Source: Topomyia yanbarensis
Taxonomy: Eukaryota; Arthropoda; Insecta; Diptera; Culicidae
Direction: 5' to 3'
DNA length: 64,000 nucleotides
Assembly (NCBI RefSeq): GCF_030247195.1
Contig: NC_080672.1
Location: 352,530,413-352,594,412 of the forward strand
Part shown: positions 1 to 11,115 of the stretch, piece after piece
How positions within the stretch are numbered: the first letter of the stretch is position 1
Layout: every line of letters starts with the position of its first letter
Position numbers and translations under genes: made by a program
The notes under the pieces: generated by a model
Databases searched by the model: none
Told to the model about the DNA's origin: nothing
Seen by the model: only the letters and a program-made list of their open reading frames with translations

Positions 1-862
1 TACAGATATACAGATATTTTAATTTGAAAAAGAATACACAGATTTTTTGTAATCCGATTGATGAAAAAATTAAATTAACCCTCCGCTATTAATTAACCTT
101 TTGAACTTCGCTAGTGTGCAATTGCGAGTGGAGATTCTTAAATATTTAGTCAATTGAATTTATTCATATAGCTTTCTTCGTGCTCTTCCATGTCAACTTT
201 GCAGCACTCTCAACACACATCATTCGATAAGTTTGCTCGACCACGAAACTACGTTAGTGTTTGCGAATCCGTTCGGTGAAAGCCTAATCAATGGCACCAG
301 TACCATCAAAAATTTCGAAGACATGGCATGACATTACTACTAAAACAAAAACACTTTCGCTTATTCGAGTCTTGAAGCGTGCGTGTCATCAATTTGAAAA
401 TCTGCATTTGAAAAATTGAACATTTTGCATCGTTTCATTAATCGTTAAGATAAAATAATTGGAAAATGTCCAAAAAGATTATTGGCTCATTTTCTCTAAA
501 GGTAAACGATAAATCTGAACTATTTTTTCATTCTAAGGGTTTTTGTTACAGCGCCCAAGTTCCAGAAGAATCAGCAAATTCCATTTCAAGACAGCTGTAG
601 CAGCAATGAGCAACCTCAGTCGCAAGAACTCCAATTAGTTTCTGCAGATGATGGTAGATATTTTAAAATTTTCTTTGACTCACATGGCAAGAACTTTTTT
701 TGAATTTAAGGTAACAATCGAATACAAACTGAGCGTGATCGATCAACGAAAATCAAGCATGATTTTGCGAATTCTCTAAACATTGGTAATTACTTAATCT
801 ATTGTTTTAATTAGCATGTGCTTTTTAAGTGTTACAAATAATAACAGATTGTTGGATTTTTA
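1..862. other. No confident gene; possible degenerate 5' exons of the hAT-like gene
   Basis: AT-rich sequence without a long open frame. An ATG at 466-468 opens 12 codons ending at a GT donor (502). Acceptor-like AG sites occur near 551 and 863 with short open stretches after them, and a run from about 553 to 655 is open in one frame. This could be the multi-exon 5' part of the transposase-like gene that follows, but the phases do not join cleanly, so I do not claim exons. Confidence 0.25.
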
Positions 863-1652
863 GATCCAGGTGATACCGGAAACTCCTCCGGTTCTGAATC
901 GTCCAGCTTCAGCAAAAACATAATTCCGAAAAAGAGAAAAAAAACTTTGAAAGAACCAAAGACCAAGGTAACTCTACAAAAATTTTAAGAATAATGGATC
1001 AATTCGGCTGAATTTCTTTGCTTCGAAAAATACGCATTCTGCAAAATTTGTCTGGATAAACTTGGTGTGGGACGAGGAGGTAAGTCACCGCGAGGGAGCC
1101 AATAAAATTTCAGCCCCTGATTGTCCAAACATTGAAAAGTACGCCCTAGATGGGGTATCTGAAGCCGAATTGATAATTTGTGCTTGGGCGGTAGAGCAAA
1201 ATATTCCATTTGCGGCGGTGGACAAACTAGCTGATATTATTAAAACAATCGATACTGTATCTAAAATATTACCGAATATTCGACTAGGGCGAACGAAAAC
1301 TTCTTCTGTTATTAGCGGGGTCATTGCATCTAGTCTGCGTGACGAAATGGTGGAAATTATGAAGACATCAGATTTTTCCATAATGATTGATGAATCCACT
1401 GATTTGGGAACCGTCAAAACCCTTGCAATAGTCGTTCGAGCTTTTGACGACAGCGGCTTTCAAGTGAAGGACACTTTTTATCGGTCTGTTGAGATATAGA
1501 GTGGCGATCACAAATCCATTTACGATGCGATCGTTGGAGAGTACATCAAAGACGGGATTAATTACAAGCGGCGAATGATAGGTTTTGCATCCGACGGCGC
1601 TTCTGCCATGATGGTAAACGAAAACTCTGTTAGGCGACTTCCAAAAATCTAA
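863..1652 (+). pseudogene. hAT-family transposase remnant (BED-finger and start of catalytic region)
   Basis: The frame from about 863 encodes a Lys-rich linker (KKRKK), then after two in-frame TAA codons (near 986-994) a BED-finger-like piece with W, then AFCKICLD (C-x2-C). A 34-bp stretch (1080-1113) shifts the frame; it has GT..AG ends but is too short for a normal intron. The frame 1062-1499 then continues with a segment typical of hAT/DUF4371-type transposases: IPFAAVDKL, KTSSVISGVIA, and the hallmark IDESTD followed by KTLAIVVRAFD. A TAG at 1497-1499 interrupts it, after which the same frame continues (GFASDGASAMM) to a TAA at 1650-1652. The rest of the roughly 600-aa family protein is absent because a reversed LINE fragment begins immediately downstream. 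Non-functional: three or more stops and truncation. The hAT assignment rests on the IDESTD and SDGA blocks recognised by eye. Confidence 0.7.
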
Positions 1653-1655
1653 AAC

Positions 1656-3180
1656 GAACAAATGAGTTCACGGATCGAGGATCCTCCCGTTCACATTCGT
1701 CAATGAGCAGATCTGGTACAGACCGCCTGCAACCATAGACTCCGTTACAGCTATTTCTTGTTCCGAAGAGGCATTAATAGGTAGGTAACATTTTAGATCA
1801 TTATCGAGCGACCACTGAAGGCGTGGAAGATTGTAGTCTCCAAAGACGAGAACAGTGTCGGTGCTGCCAGCATTGTGTAGAATTGTTTGAACGGCATTAG
1901 GGTGCGCGTGATACAAATCTGGATCACTATTTGGCCTGAGATAAACACAGCTAATATATACAGATTGATTCGGGAGGGCGATACGCACGGCGATTTGCTC
2001 CAGGCGTTCAATTCCAGACAAGCTTAGCTGCGAGCCTACGAGGTTGTTCTTTACCGCTATTAGGACGCCACCGCCTCGACGCAGATGGCTGGTTGTTGAG
2101 TTGCGCTCGCAGCGATATATTACGTAGTTCTACGAGAGCTCAGCGTTTAATGTCTTCGCGCAGCCAGGTTTCCGTAAGGACAATGACGTCGTAGTCACTA
2201 GAAGAAAGCGCTAGATGAAATTCTTGTGTTTTCGTTCTCATTCCTCGCACGTTCTGGTAGTAAACGGAAATAAACTGCTCGGAATGTGCGGCAACTTCGG
2301 GAACAGGCAATACAGGATGTGAAACAGGCGATGGGACTAGTTGGGAGGAGGGCCAAGAGCAGTGAAAGCAGTCATGGTTGCTGAGTCGGGTGCATTCGGT
2401 TTCCAAAAAAACCTTTCTGGAATCCGACTTCTCTTCAAACTCACGATAAGCAATGCCAACTGGCCATGTAGACGCCGTCATAGCCTTTTCTTTGAGATCC
2501 GTAGGCATGCCAACTTTGTAGGAGGCAAAATTCAGCGTTCTAGGATCTCTGTCACGAGGGACCAACTTGACGACAGTGATGTTCGAATTTCCGAGTTTAT
2601 CCGCAGCTAGCTTGGTGACGCTTTCATCAGGGACCTCGGGCGAAATTCCTGACAGGTACAACCAAAACTTTTTATCTTCACGATTCACAGCGATGGATGG
2701 TGTCAATGAACCGGCGGCATTAGTACCACGTATCAACTTAGAAGGATTGGAGCCTGTATCGTCGTTGTCTCTCTTTCTTTTAGCAGAATTAAAGGAAAAT
2801 TGTCGCGGTCCAGGAATCGGCGTTTTTGATACAGCGTCGATCAACGTTTTGAAGTTGGTCCGTATTTCTACCTTTAATTCCTACAGTATGTCGTTGCGAA
2901 TTGAATTTTTGAGCTCCTCGATCACCATTTGGTTTGCGGACTCAACGGACACTAATACGTTACGAAAACGTGCTTTGTCCGTGATATTTTTGCAGGTGTT
3001 ACACATCCAAAATAAGTTAGACTTGTTAACAACAGCGGCAAATAATTCGTCGTTTAGTCCGCAGGATTTTGCGCAAAATGACGAAGGGCAAAAACCGCCA
3101 CATTTTACAGCATTACGACCATCGGAAAATTTATCAGTGCAACTCTCACAAAATCCAGGCATTTTACGATATGCGGTAGT
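1656..3180 (-). pseudogene. CR1-like non-LTR retrotransposon fragment: PHD-type ORF1 plus start of endonuclease
   Basis: Reading the minus strand from the ATG at 3162: a cysteine-rich PHD-like finger (C5, C8, C21, C25, C30, C34, then W52-x-C54-x2-C57), followed after a TAG (2881-2883) in the same frame by an ORF1 C-terminal domain (FWLYLSGISPEVPD ... WPVGIAYREF). This runs directly into the endonuclease N-terminus (YYQNVRGMRTKT, LTETWLRED). After a frameshift near 2135 the endonuclease continues at 2021-1668 (VYLRPNSDPD, LVFGDYNLPRLQW) and stops abruptly at ILDP. The rest of the endonuclease, the RT and the 3' UTR are missing. LINE copies normally lose the 5' end, so loss of the 3' two thirds points to later deletion or rearrangement at the junction with the hAT remnant. 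CR1-group placement comes from the PHD ORF1 and this endonuclease style. Confidence 0.7.
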
Positions 3181-6100
3181 GTAAGGGTTACTAGTTGAAA
3201 TGCTCAGTAACAGATGGCGTCACTTACACTCTACAAGAAGATGACAGGTATGTTTTTGGGTACGAAATTCACTTAGGTACAAGATCAAAGGAGCGCAAGA
3301 AAGAACTAACCAAAACAACTACGAATTACTTCTCACCTTTCTCGTTCTAGCAACTGGAGTTCAGGAAGGCAGATGACAACTGATGGATGTATATGTTCTT
3401 TCGGTTGGCAGAAATAAAACACAGCAGCGACGATGATGTTTATTTCTGCTGGGTGATGAATTAACAAATTAATGGGCGATATTTGGTCGTGTGTTATGTT
3501 GATATTTTGATCAGGATGGTGACACTTTTGCAAACTTCGAGTGGAAGTAATGGTGGTGGAGCGGCGAGATGGCGGAGTGGCGAGGTGACGGAGTGGCGGT
3601 GTAGCGGTGGTATGGCGGTTGTGGCAAATCAGCAAACTGCTTCAGCTTGTCCAGAATATTTTGATATTGCGGTCCTACCTTGCGTGTGAGCAAAACACCG
3701 TCATTCGGCAAGTGAACACGGCGTTGGATAAAAAGCCTGAACGGTTTTGCAGGATATCAAGGCAATAATCACAATGATATAAACAAAAATTGAGGAGCGC
3801 GGAAAACAAACTAAACTTTCACAAACAGTGTTGGCAGTATACTATATACAAGATAAGAAATCACCCTCCGTCAAAAAGTCAGTTTTCAGAGCAATTGCAA
3901 TACCTTTCTATTGAGAAAGGCAAACAAATCGATTTTTTGAAAAATAAAATGGTATGTAACCCCGTAAACTTAATCCATTTCATATAAATATAAAAACTCA
4001 GAATTGAACCAAAACCCCCAAGGTCTCTGTCTACACCTCCGTTCACCGATAATAGCAACTTTTCCCGACAAGTAAGTCGGTTGATGGTTGATCATCGGTA
4101 CTCCCAGACCCAGGCACACGCGCTGAATGCATTAATTTGTTCCATTAGAGTCCTAATACCGTCCGAGTCGATATCTGTCAGCTTCGAGCCAGCTGATTGT
4201 GGGTCTTGTCATGTTCATGATACGAATTGCCCATGCACAAATTAAAATTAAACGTTGAAAGATATCCCCCCTCCCACCTACTCGCTCCTTTCCTGTCAAC
4301 CATCGGCCATAGGACTGCCGACTTCTTGAGGAAATAAATCCCCTTTATTGGAGAGTGTAAGTGTTCATTTTAGTAGTTGAGCTCGGGCGAAAACAGCACC
4401 AAACAGGTACTTGCTGACAGCAAGGCCGGTTCCCTTGTTGGTCGCTTGTAACATGATGTTATTTCAGCTCGTGAAACACAAACTCGATCCGTTTTGGAAA
4501 GAGTGAATGAATTAGGTGTTACAAGTGGTATGTAATTATTTTGATCCTAAATCATAGGTGCAGCAAATTTTATATATGTGCAGCTGACTCGAAACATTTC
4601 CTTTTTGAATTTTAGGAAGAACTGAGGCTTCAATTACCGGGTCGTTAGATTGACGTTTGGACAGTAATGAAGGTAATTACAGGATATAGAAAGACTTTTA
4701 GGCAACCAGCTAAACAAACAGATTCTGGGTAATGTTCTTGAAAAATTGTTTGCTTAAAGCTATCCAACTTCCTTTCGAGTGATGCAGCGAGAACCGTATT
4801 CCGCACCAGGCAACGTACCTACCAGTTAGTTGTTGTTTTCGCCATATCTTGATGCCGCAGCAAATGGGCAGCACCTGTATGCGGTGGGTCGGTCCGCTAG
4901 TTAGTGGAGAACCTGCTCCTTTGCACGCGACCAAACAGCTAACCTGCGAGTGACCTTCCTGTCGCTAACGTTACGTATGGAAGGCGCCTTTTCTGAGAAA
5001 CTGCTACACACCCGATCTTCAGTAAGTAGGTGCACCAGCTTATCACGCAACATCGTTGTAAATAATTTTCAGCGCCATTTGAAACCATTGCGTTCCACCA
5101 GGTAGGTACATTCAGCAGGTCTTTCGTGCCCCGATAATGAGGACAGCGAAAAAAAATCTACTAATCGAAGTACATCCCCTGAGTAAACTGGGCGGGCTGC
5201 TGCACCTTGATTTTATGTCTTGTGGCGTTACTGCGTTATTTGGAAAAGGTTCGGTCGAGTACACGAAAATATTTTTTTTCCCAAAGTGTGGGGGCAACCC
5301 CACCTGTCAAAGTACGATGCGGTTATCGATGGTTTCTCTAAGACCAGCTTGGAAGGCAGACGACGACGACGCCTATTTGGTAGAATCCAATCAGTTTGAC
5401 ACTAAAGTACTTCGAGCGGTCGAGATAATTGCAAGTTAGCGGTTTCTGTCTGCTAAATTAGTGCAGAATGTTTGCATGATTACCCGCGGCAACCTGTCGA
5501 CGAGTGCCGCCCCACATATGTGTTAAAGCAGAACAGCAAAGGTGGAATGAAATATGTTTTGCTGAAGTGATGCAGTTGTTTATCAGAATGCAACGAATGC
5601 CTGGCAATTCGATATGTCTTTGGTATTTCGAAGTTGGAGTGGCAAACCTAGTGTTCAGATAGTGGATTTATAACCTAAAAATTGTGACTAATTGGTAAGG
5701 TTTATAAGAGAGCTGTGGAGAATTTATCGTACATTCTATTATTTATTGTTGTATATAAAGAAACACAACCAACTTATTATAGCAGCGATTTTCGAAAAAA
5801 AAAATACCGATTTAACTTTCAACATATCTGCTAAACGGCTTCATCTAGGCACTTACTTACTATGAACATTCTGAATTTAAACAACTTAAAGATTTCTGCT
5901 GGAATTGCTAACATGCCATAATATGAATTTGGGAGAAGATTCGTCAAAAAGAACGTTACCAATTTCTCAAAATCCAGTAGCAATGGAAAATTTCCAATAG
6001 AGTAAGCAAAGGCATCTTACATTCCATCTACGCTACACGTCGCTCACTTTCATCATTTGAGCAGCACACCCATCAAACTTGATAAAATATGGAAATGCTG

Positions 6101-6822
6101 ATCGAGAGGGGAATGTCTTATGTATTTTCTAAATTCGCTACCCCCGTTCGATACTAACGAGAATTTTTATCCTTGCTTCTGACGCGACACACTCGCTGGT
6201 ATCGAAATAGAAAAATAAAATGGGAACGAGTTATTATTTCGGCAAATTCGACATTCACACATCACATCCCACTTTGTGCGCGGATGTTAGAAGTAGGGTT
6301 TTGCGTAGTTCCCCCCTCACGATTCGATTCTGTTCGATTCATGAGTGTTTGATTCAGTGCTGTTACTGCCACAATCCTTTGTGCTAGCCGGGAAGGGGTG
6401 TATGTTCTACTTGTTTGTCACATTTTTTTTACTTTTGCACGGGAGGGTGGGAAGTTTGTAAAATATCAACTAAACTAACGAGAATGAAATTCGCAAACAT
6501 GTTCGCCATTCCATTTCTAAATAATCGATCATTTCGTTGCAGTTCTGGATTTCAATTAAGTTATTCGGCAGACCGACTTTCCATGTAGCAACTTTTGATA
6601 AGGACCAAAAATCCTAATCCAATCTTTTGTTCAAAAGCAAACAACTGGTCATATATGATGTAAGTACGGAAGCGCTGATTGCTGATGAGATCATAACAAA
6701 ATCGTATGATCACGATTACTATGAAAACTAAAAGAATGAAATTAAGCATTTATAAAATAGTATGTTTAACTGGAAATCTAAGCAAAACATCGACTACATC
6801 ATTTTTCTTGTTGAGTTGCGTG
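3181..6822. other. No recognisable gene
   Basis: Only short open frames occur. The longest is about 100 codons (5137-5439, plus) and has no domain I recognise. At 3553-3625 there is a short compositional repeat built on GGCGGAGTGGCG-like units. The stretch may hold host non-coding DNA or eroded repeats; I can support nothing specific. Confidence 0.4.
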
Positions 6823-7712
6823 TTAAGGGGTTATATATAAAGTCGGAACTCAAAAAATCTAAAAAAATTGAATAAATATTCTAAAAGTACATACTTTTGA
6901 AAATATCTGTATGAAATTTCATCAAGATCGGAGCACCAGATTTAAAACTACAGCCGTTTGCAGCGCGTAGGTTCTTCTGCGAATGAAGGTAACACAAAAC
7001 TTTAAACGCAACTATCTCGGAACTAAGTTTTTTGAAAAGTACCGTTGCGGTGAACGTGATATCTCAAAAACCATTCATCCGATTTTCATAAAGTTTTTTT
7101 GTTGGATTGTTTGAATTTACATTCTCACGTACTTGAACGGTTCCTTTTTCATCAGAAAAATTTCGATTCTTTGCAATGGATTTTTGATTAAAATTTTGAA
7201 CACAACAAAACTTTTTTTTTTATTTCAATTATAGAGGTTTTAACCTTAAGGTCATTCACCTCTTCGGGTTAGAAAAATCTCTTAGGAAAAATTTCTAACC
7301 CTATGTGCGGGGTCGGGACTCGAACCCAGGTGCGCTGCGTACAAGGTAATCGATTCACCAATACGCTACGCCCACTCCCCACTACAAAACTTAATTTTTA
7401 TTTATTTTTATTGGGAAATCGATCCGTTCAAGTAGACCACAATGCATTTTTCTTCAATAATCTTTTTATTTTTTGATTTCAGTTGAGCGTTGAGCGTTCA
7501 CCGCAAACCTCTGCCAAAATGACACGCTTCGGGGGATAGGCCATAACACCGCCAACCTTGAATATTTTTTTAACTCAACTTATTTCTTTCGAAATTCGAT
7601 AGTACTACCAACGAACTGTCTTTCGCTTCTTTAAATAAAATTTGCATAAACACTTTTAAAAATCACGAACTTAGCTCAATTTTTCGTCACAACTTGGTAT
7701 ATAACCCTTTAA
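6823..7712. mobile_element. TTAA-flanked MITE (non-autonomous DNA element) carrying a SINE
   Basis: The left end reads TTAAGGGGTTATATA (from 6823) and the reverse complement of the right end (to 7712) reads TTAAAGGGTTATATA. This gives short terminal inverted repeats with a TTAA target duplication, as in TTAA-type MITEs known in mosquitoes. There is no coding capacity. Removing the SINE and one copy of its 9-bp duplication (7213-7392) leaves about 710 bp of AT-rich filler. The TIR match is short, so the outer boundaries are moderately certain. Confidence 0.55.
7213..7383 (-). repeat. tRNA-derived SINE, copy 1
   Basis: On the minus strand the element starts near GGGGAGTGGGCGTAGCGTA with an A-box-like region, then a B-box-like GGTTCGAGTCC, then a body ending in an A-rich tail (a T-run on the plus strand). 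It is flanked by the 9-bp direct repeat ACAAAACTT (7204-7212 and 7384-7392), a clean retroposition signature. It is closely similar to the split copy at 9652-11103. It resembles mosquito tRNA-related SINEs such as Feilai or Twin in design; I cannot name the family. Confidence 0.8.
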
Positions 7713-8989
7713 TTGGTGAAAATCTTTCGTAAATTATGCAATTTTTGTGAAGTTATTTTCATTGTACTTTTCAAATAATTTTGCCATGCACGGATTATAA
7801 AACAATAAATTTTTGAAAATTATTTTTACTTACCTTATTTAAAACTAAATACCCAGGAATACATTTTTGGTATCAATTTCAATACGCTTGATGCTTCTAA
7901 TATTATGAATTTCATTTCTATAATCGAATTACCTCAGTGGTTTCTCTTGTTCTGAATTTAATTCAGATTTACAGGTTGTTCGGAAAGCAATCTGCTTCGT
8001 GCGAATTTACCAAAGGATCTGTTCATTACGAGAACACTTGTGCTCAAATACACAGCTTCCAGAACAGGAAACTGAGCATTTTCATGAAGATCCGTCCGAA
8101 AATCTTTAAAATCGTAACCGACCATCTTCGATTGCGATGAAACTTTACACGTTTCACCTGTCACTTACCGGACCAGAGGGGTCACGGATTATAATGCCCT
8201 CAGTCCCTGATAAGCCACGGGGACCGTTTGGGGTGGGTTCCGAAGGCCTCTTTTCTTGGCTAGCTCGAGCTTGAGGCACGGAGAATTCAGAATCGGCTCC
8301 GGGTCACTCTGTCCCAATCAGAAGAACAAACACGGTCTTTTCACTTTTTCATATATTTATTGTACCCTACAATCTTGTGTGTGAGTGACCTACACTGTAC
8401 ACTGTAGTGTAGAAGGTCGACCAGCGAAAGCTCTGATGAAACGGGAAACGGTCGGTTTGTTGTTGCGGTAGCTACTACGACGGGATGCTGCTGCGATGGT
8501 CTGCTGTGGGTGTGGCGATTTTACATGTGGGCCGTTGGGTGTGACCAGCGATATCACTGGCCAGCGATTCAAGTGAACTCTGGCACCTTGTGGCAGGTTT
8601 CAGCTACTGGCTAACGGTTCGGAGATCTCTGTGGAGCCTTGTGACTGATTTTGTGTGCCCGACGACACCGTTTAGTGCCTATAGGGCTGCTATCAACGCC
8701 CGCCCGTTGAAGGGATACCAAGCGCGAACTATAATCCACTCCGATGGCTTTAGGAGAAAATATAAAGAGTTCTGCAAGCAAATGGCGCAAGTGAGAGTGG
8801 GAAAGCTTAAAGGCCTGCCACTGGGAATGCTCTTATTTTAACTTTATACCTGATTCCTTCTCGGCACTCCTCTTTGAATAACCTTTTCTATTCTTTTTAT
8901 TTTTCTATTTTAATACACAAAATTTCTAACTTTTTACATTTCTTAGAAAAGAAATGTATAGGATTCGCTCAAACTTTGAAAACTTTTTC
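7713..8989. other. No recognisable gene; possible eroded LTR-like sequence
   Basis: 7713-8160 is AT-rich and featureless. About 8165-8870 is more balanced in base composition. On the minus strand it contains an AATAAA-type signal near 8357-8363, and its look is vaguely LTR-like. I found no paired LTR, PBS, polypurine tract or coding region to confirm that. Confidence 0.25.
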
Positions 8990-9400
8990 CGAGGCCCGGA
9001 GGGCCGTGTTTCATATACCAATCGACTCAGTTCGACAAATTGAGACAATGTCTGTATGTGTGTATGTGTGTATGTATGTATGTACAAAATGTCATGTAAT
9101 TATCTCAGCAATGGCTGAACCGATCTTAGTGAAACTAGTTTCAAATGAAAGGCCTAACGCTCCCATTTGACGCTATTATTTTTGTTTTTCGATATGTTGT
9201 TTACTTTCGGAGAAATGGGTAATTTTGTCAAAACAGGGCTGGTTTGAAGCGAATAACATTCTAACAAGGCAACTATATCGCGTGAAATAAACAGAAACAA
9301 AAAATTATGAAAATACCTTTCTAACAAGCTATAGATTGTCAAAATCCGTTCACGAGCGGCGGAGATATTAAACATTTTGTATTTTCATTCTTTGCTTACC
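8990..9400. repeat. Dispersed non-coding repeat with (TGTA/TGTG)n core
   Basis: The segment holds a GTATGTGTGTATG-type short tandem run (about 9050-9085), preceded by a TTCGACAAATTGAG block and followed by a GCAATGGCTGAACCGAT block. This combination strongly resembles an abundant insect-genome repeat in which a TATG/TGTG microsatellite sits between conserved flanks. No coding capacity. Ends are not visible, so coordinates are approximate. Confidence 0.4.
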
Positions 9401-9669
9401 AATTTCCACTAACTAAAAATGAGGTCGTTCCATACAGAGTAGTGCTTTATTGGTTTTTTAGGGTAAAAACTAAACCGATTTTGAATATCCGGGTATGCAA
9501 ACACATCTACGTGATTCAAGGATTTTGATTCCGAAAACATTTTGTGAATTTACTCAATAATCAATTACCTATTTCTCAATTTATAAGCAAGTGCATTTCA
9601 AAGACAAAATAATGTGTAAATTCACTTCAAAGTGCAAATTTGTCCAGAGTTTTTTTTATTTCAATTATA

Positions 9670-10954
9670 TTGGGTATGGGAATAAGTTTCCGCCCTCTTG
9701 AAAGATAGCTCATTATTGATACTACAGCTGTGTTAGCTCAACTACTCTACTTACCATTTCTAATTGTATGTGTAAGGTCTCGATTGCACTAGTTGATACT
9801 CGCTTCGAGTGTGAACATCTTTTTTATCTGGCGTTAAAAATGTCAACGTTCGTTCCGAATAAGCAGCATTTGCGGGAAGTTTTGCTGCATTATTACATTT
9901 CAAAGAAAAGTGCAGCTGAAACGTACCGCATATTAAGAAATATTTACGGTGATCATGCTCCATCTAATACAAGCTGTAAAGAGTGGTTGCGACGATTCCA
10001 AAGCGGCGATTATGACGTCAGTGACAAAGAACGCGAAGGAGCACCGAAAAAATTTGAAGATGCACAACTACAACAGATACTTGATGAAGATTCATGTCGG
10101 ACTCTGGATGAGCTATCCAATGAGTTGAATGTTGACAGATCGACCGTCGGTAAACGTTTGCACGCAATGGGAATGGTGCAAAAAATAGGCAATTGGGTAC
10201 CAAATCAATTGAAGGAGAGGGATATCGAGAGACGTTTGGTGATGTGCGAGATGCTCCTTGAGCGCCAGAAAAGAAAAGGTTTTCTGCATCGCATTATCAC
10301 TGGCGATGAAAAATGGATCTACTGCGATAACCCGAAGCGACGAAAATGTTGGGGGCTGCCAGGTGAACCGGGTCCATTCACACCAAAAAAAAATATTCAT
10401 GCTTCCAAGGTTTTGTTGTGCATCTGGTGGGATCAGAGTGGTGTAATTTATTACGAACTCCTTAAACCATCCCGAAACAATCACTGGCGATCGTTACAGA
10501 CTGTAGCTAATACGATTAAATCGTGCTTTGAAAGAAAAACGACCGGATTGGACTGCTCGACATGATAAACTAATTTTACTGCATGATAACGCTAGGCCAC
10601 ACGTTGCAAAATCTGTCAAAATATATTTGGAAGGGGTGAATTGGGAAATCTTGCCCCACCCGCCGTATTCCCCAGACATAGCGCCATCAGATTACCATCT
10701 TTTTCGATCGATGCAATCAGCCCTGATTGGAGAAAAGTTCACTTTTTGCGAAAGTATCGAAAAATGGCTCAACGAATGGATCGAGTCGAAAAACCCTGAC
10801 TTCTTTCTTCGAGGAATCCGTATGCTGCCTGAAAGATGGGGAAAAGTTGTCGCTTCGAATGGTGCATACTTCACATAATATTATTTTGTATTTCATGTTT
10901 TAAATAAATATTATTTTCGTGTAAATATGGACGGAAACTTATTCCCATACCCAA
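9670..10954 (+). mobile_element. mariner transposon (1285 bp, inactive)
   Basis: The terminal inverted repeats begin TTGGGTATGGGAATAAGTTT at both ends, flanked by TA (9668-9669 and 10955-10956). The length is normal for mariner. It contains one transposase gene in the plus orientation with a frameshift and a stop. It lies inside a SINE. The near-perfect TIRs suggest the element is not very old and could still be mobilised by a compatible transposase. Confidence 0.95.
9840..10878 (+). pseudogene. mariner transposase (DD34D), frameshifted
   Basis: This would be a cut-and-paste transposase of the Tc1/mariner superfamily. I take the start at MSTFVPNKQHLR (9840) because it gives the usual family N-terminus. 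Seen in order: the paired helix-turn-helix region (RRFQSGDYDVSD, LDELSNELNVDRSTV), the WVPNQLKERD linker, the first catalytic Asp in ITGDEKWIYCDN, and, in the second frame, the second Asp in LLHDNARPH and the third in SPDIAPSDYHLF, with 34 residues between the last two. One extra C among 10471-10473 shifts the frame, and in the corrected frame a TAG follows at 10504-10506. The catalytic residues themselves are intact. The protein is non-functional as written. Confidence 0.95.
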
Positions 10955-11115
10955 TAGAGGTTTTAACCTTAAGGTCATTCGCCTCTTCGGGTGAGAAAAA
11001 TCTCTTTTGAACAATTTCCAACCCTATGTGCGGGGTCGGGCTCGAACCCAGGTGCGCTGCGTACAAGGCAATCGATTTACCAACTACGCTACATCCACCC
11101 ACATTGTTCAGAGTT

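Larger units (their letters stand above)
9652..11103 (-). repeat. tRNA-derived SINE, copy 2, split by a mariner
   Basis: The two parts, 9652-9669 and 10955-11103, join into one SINE like the copy at 7213-7383, with the same B-box-like GGTTCGAG on the minus strand. The composite is flanked by a 12-bp direct repeat with one mismatch (TTGTCCAGAGTT at 9640-9651, TTGTTCAGAGTT at 11104-11115). The mariner sits at a TA inside the SINE tail region, so the SINE is the older insertion. Confidence 0.8.

Noticed and set aside
466..655. First exons of a host gene
   Set aside because: The phases of the candidate exons do not join into one frame.
1080..1113. Intron in the hAT remnant
   Set aside because: GT..AG borders are present but 34 bp is too short for a typical insect intron; treated as a frameshifting insertion.
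5137..5439. 100-codon ORF as a gene
   Set aside because: No recognisable domain, length within chance for the region, no supporting context.
8165..8870. Possible BEL/Pao or other LTR
   Set aside because: No partner LTR, PBS, polypurine tract or coding region; only composition and an AATAAA-like signal.
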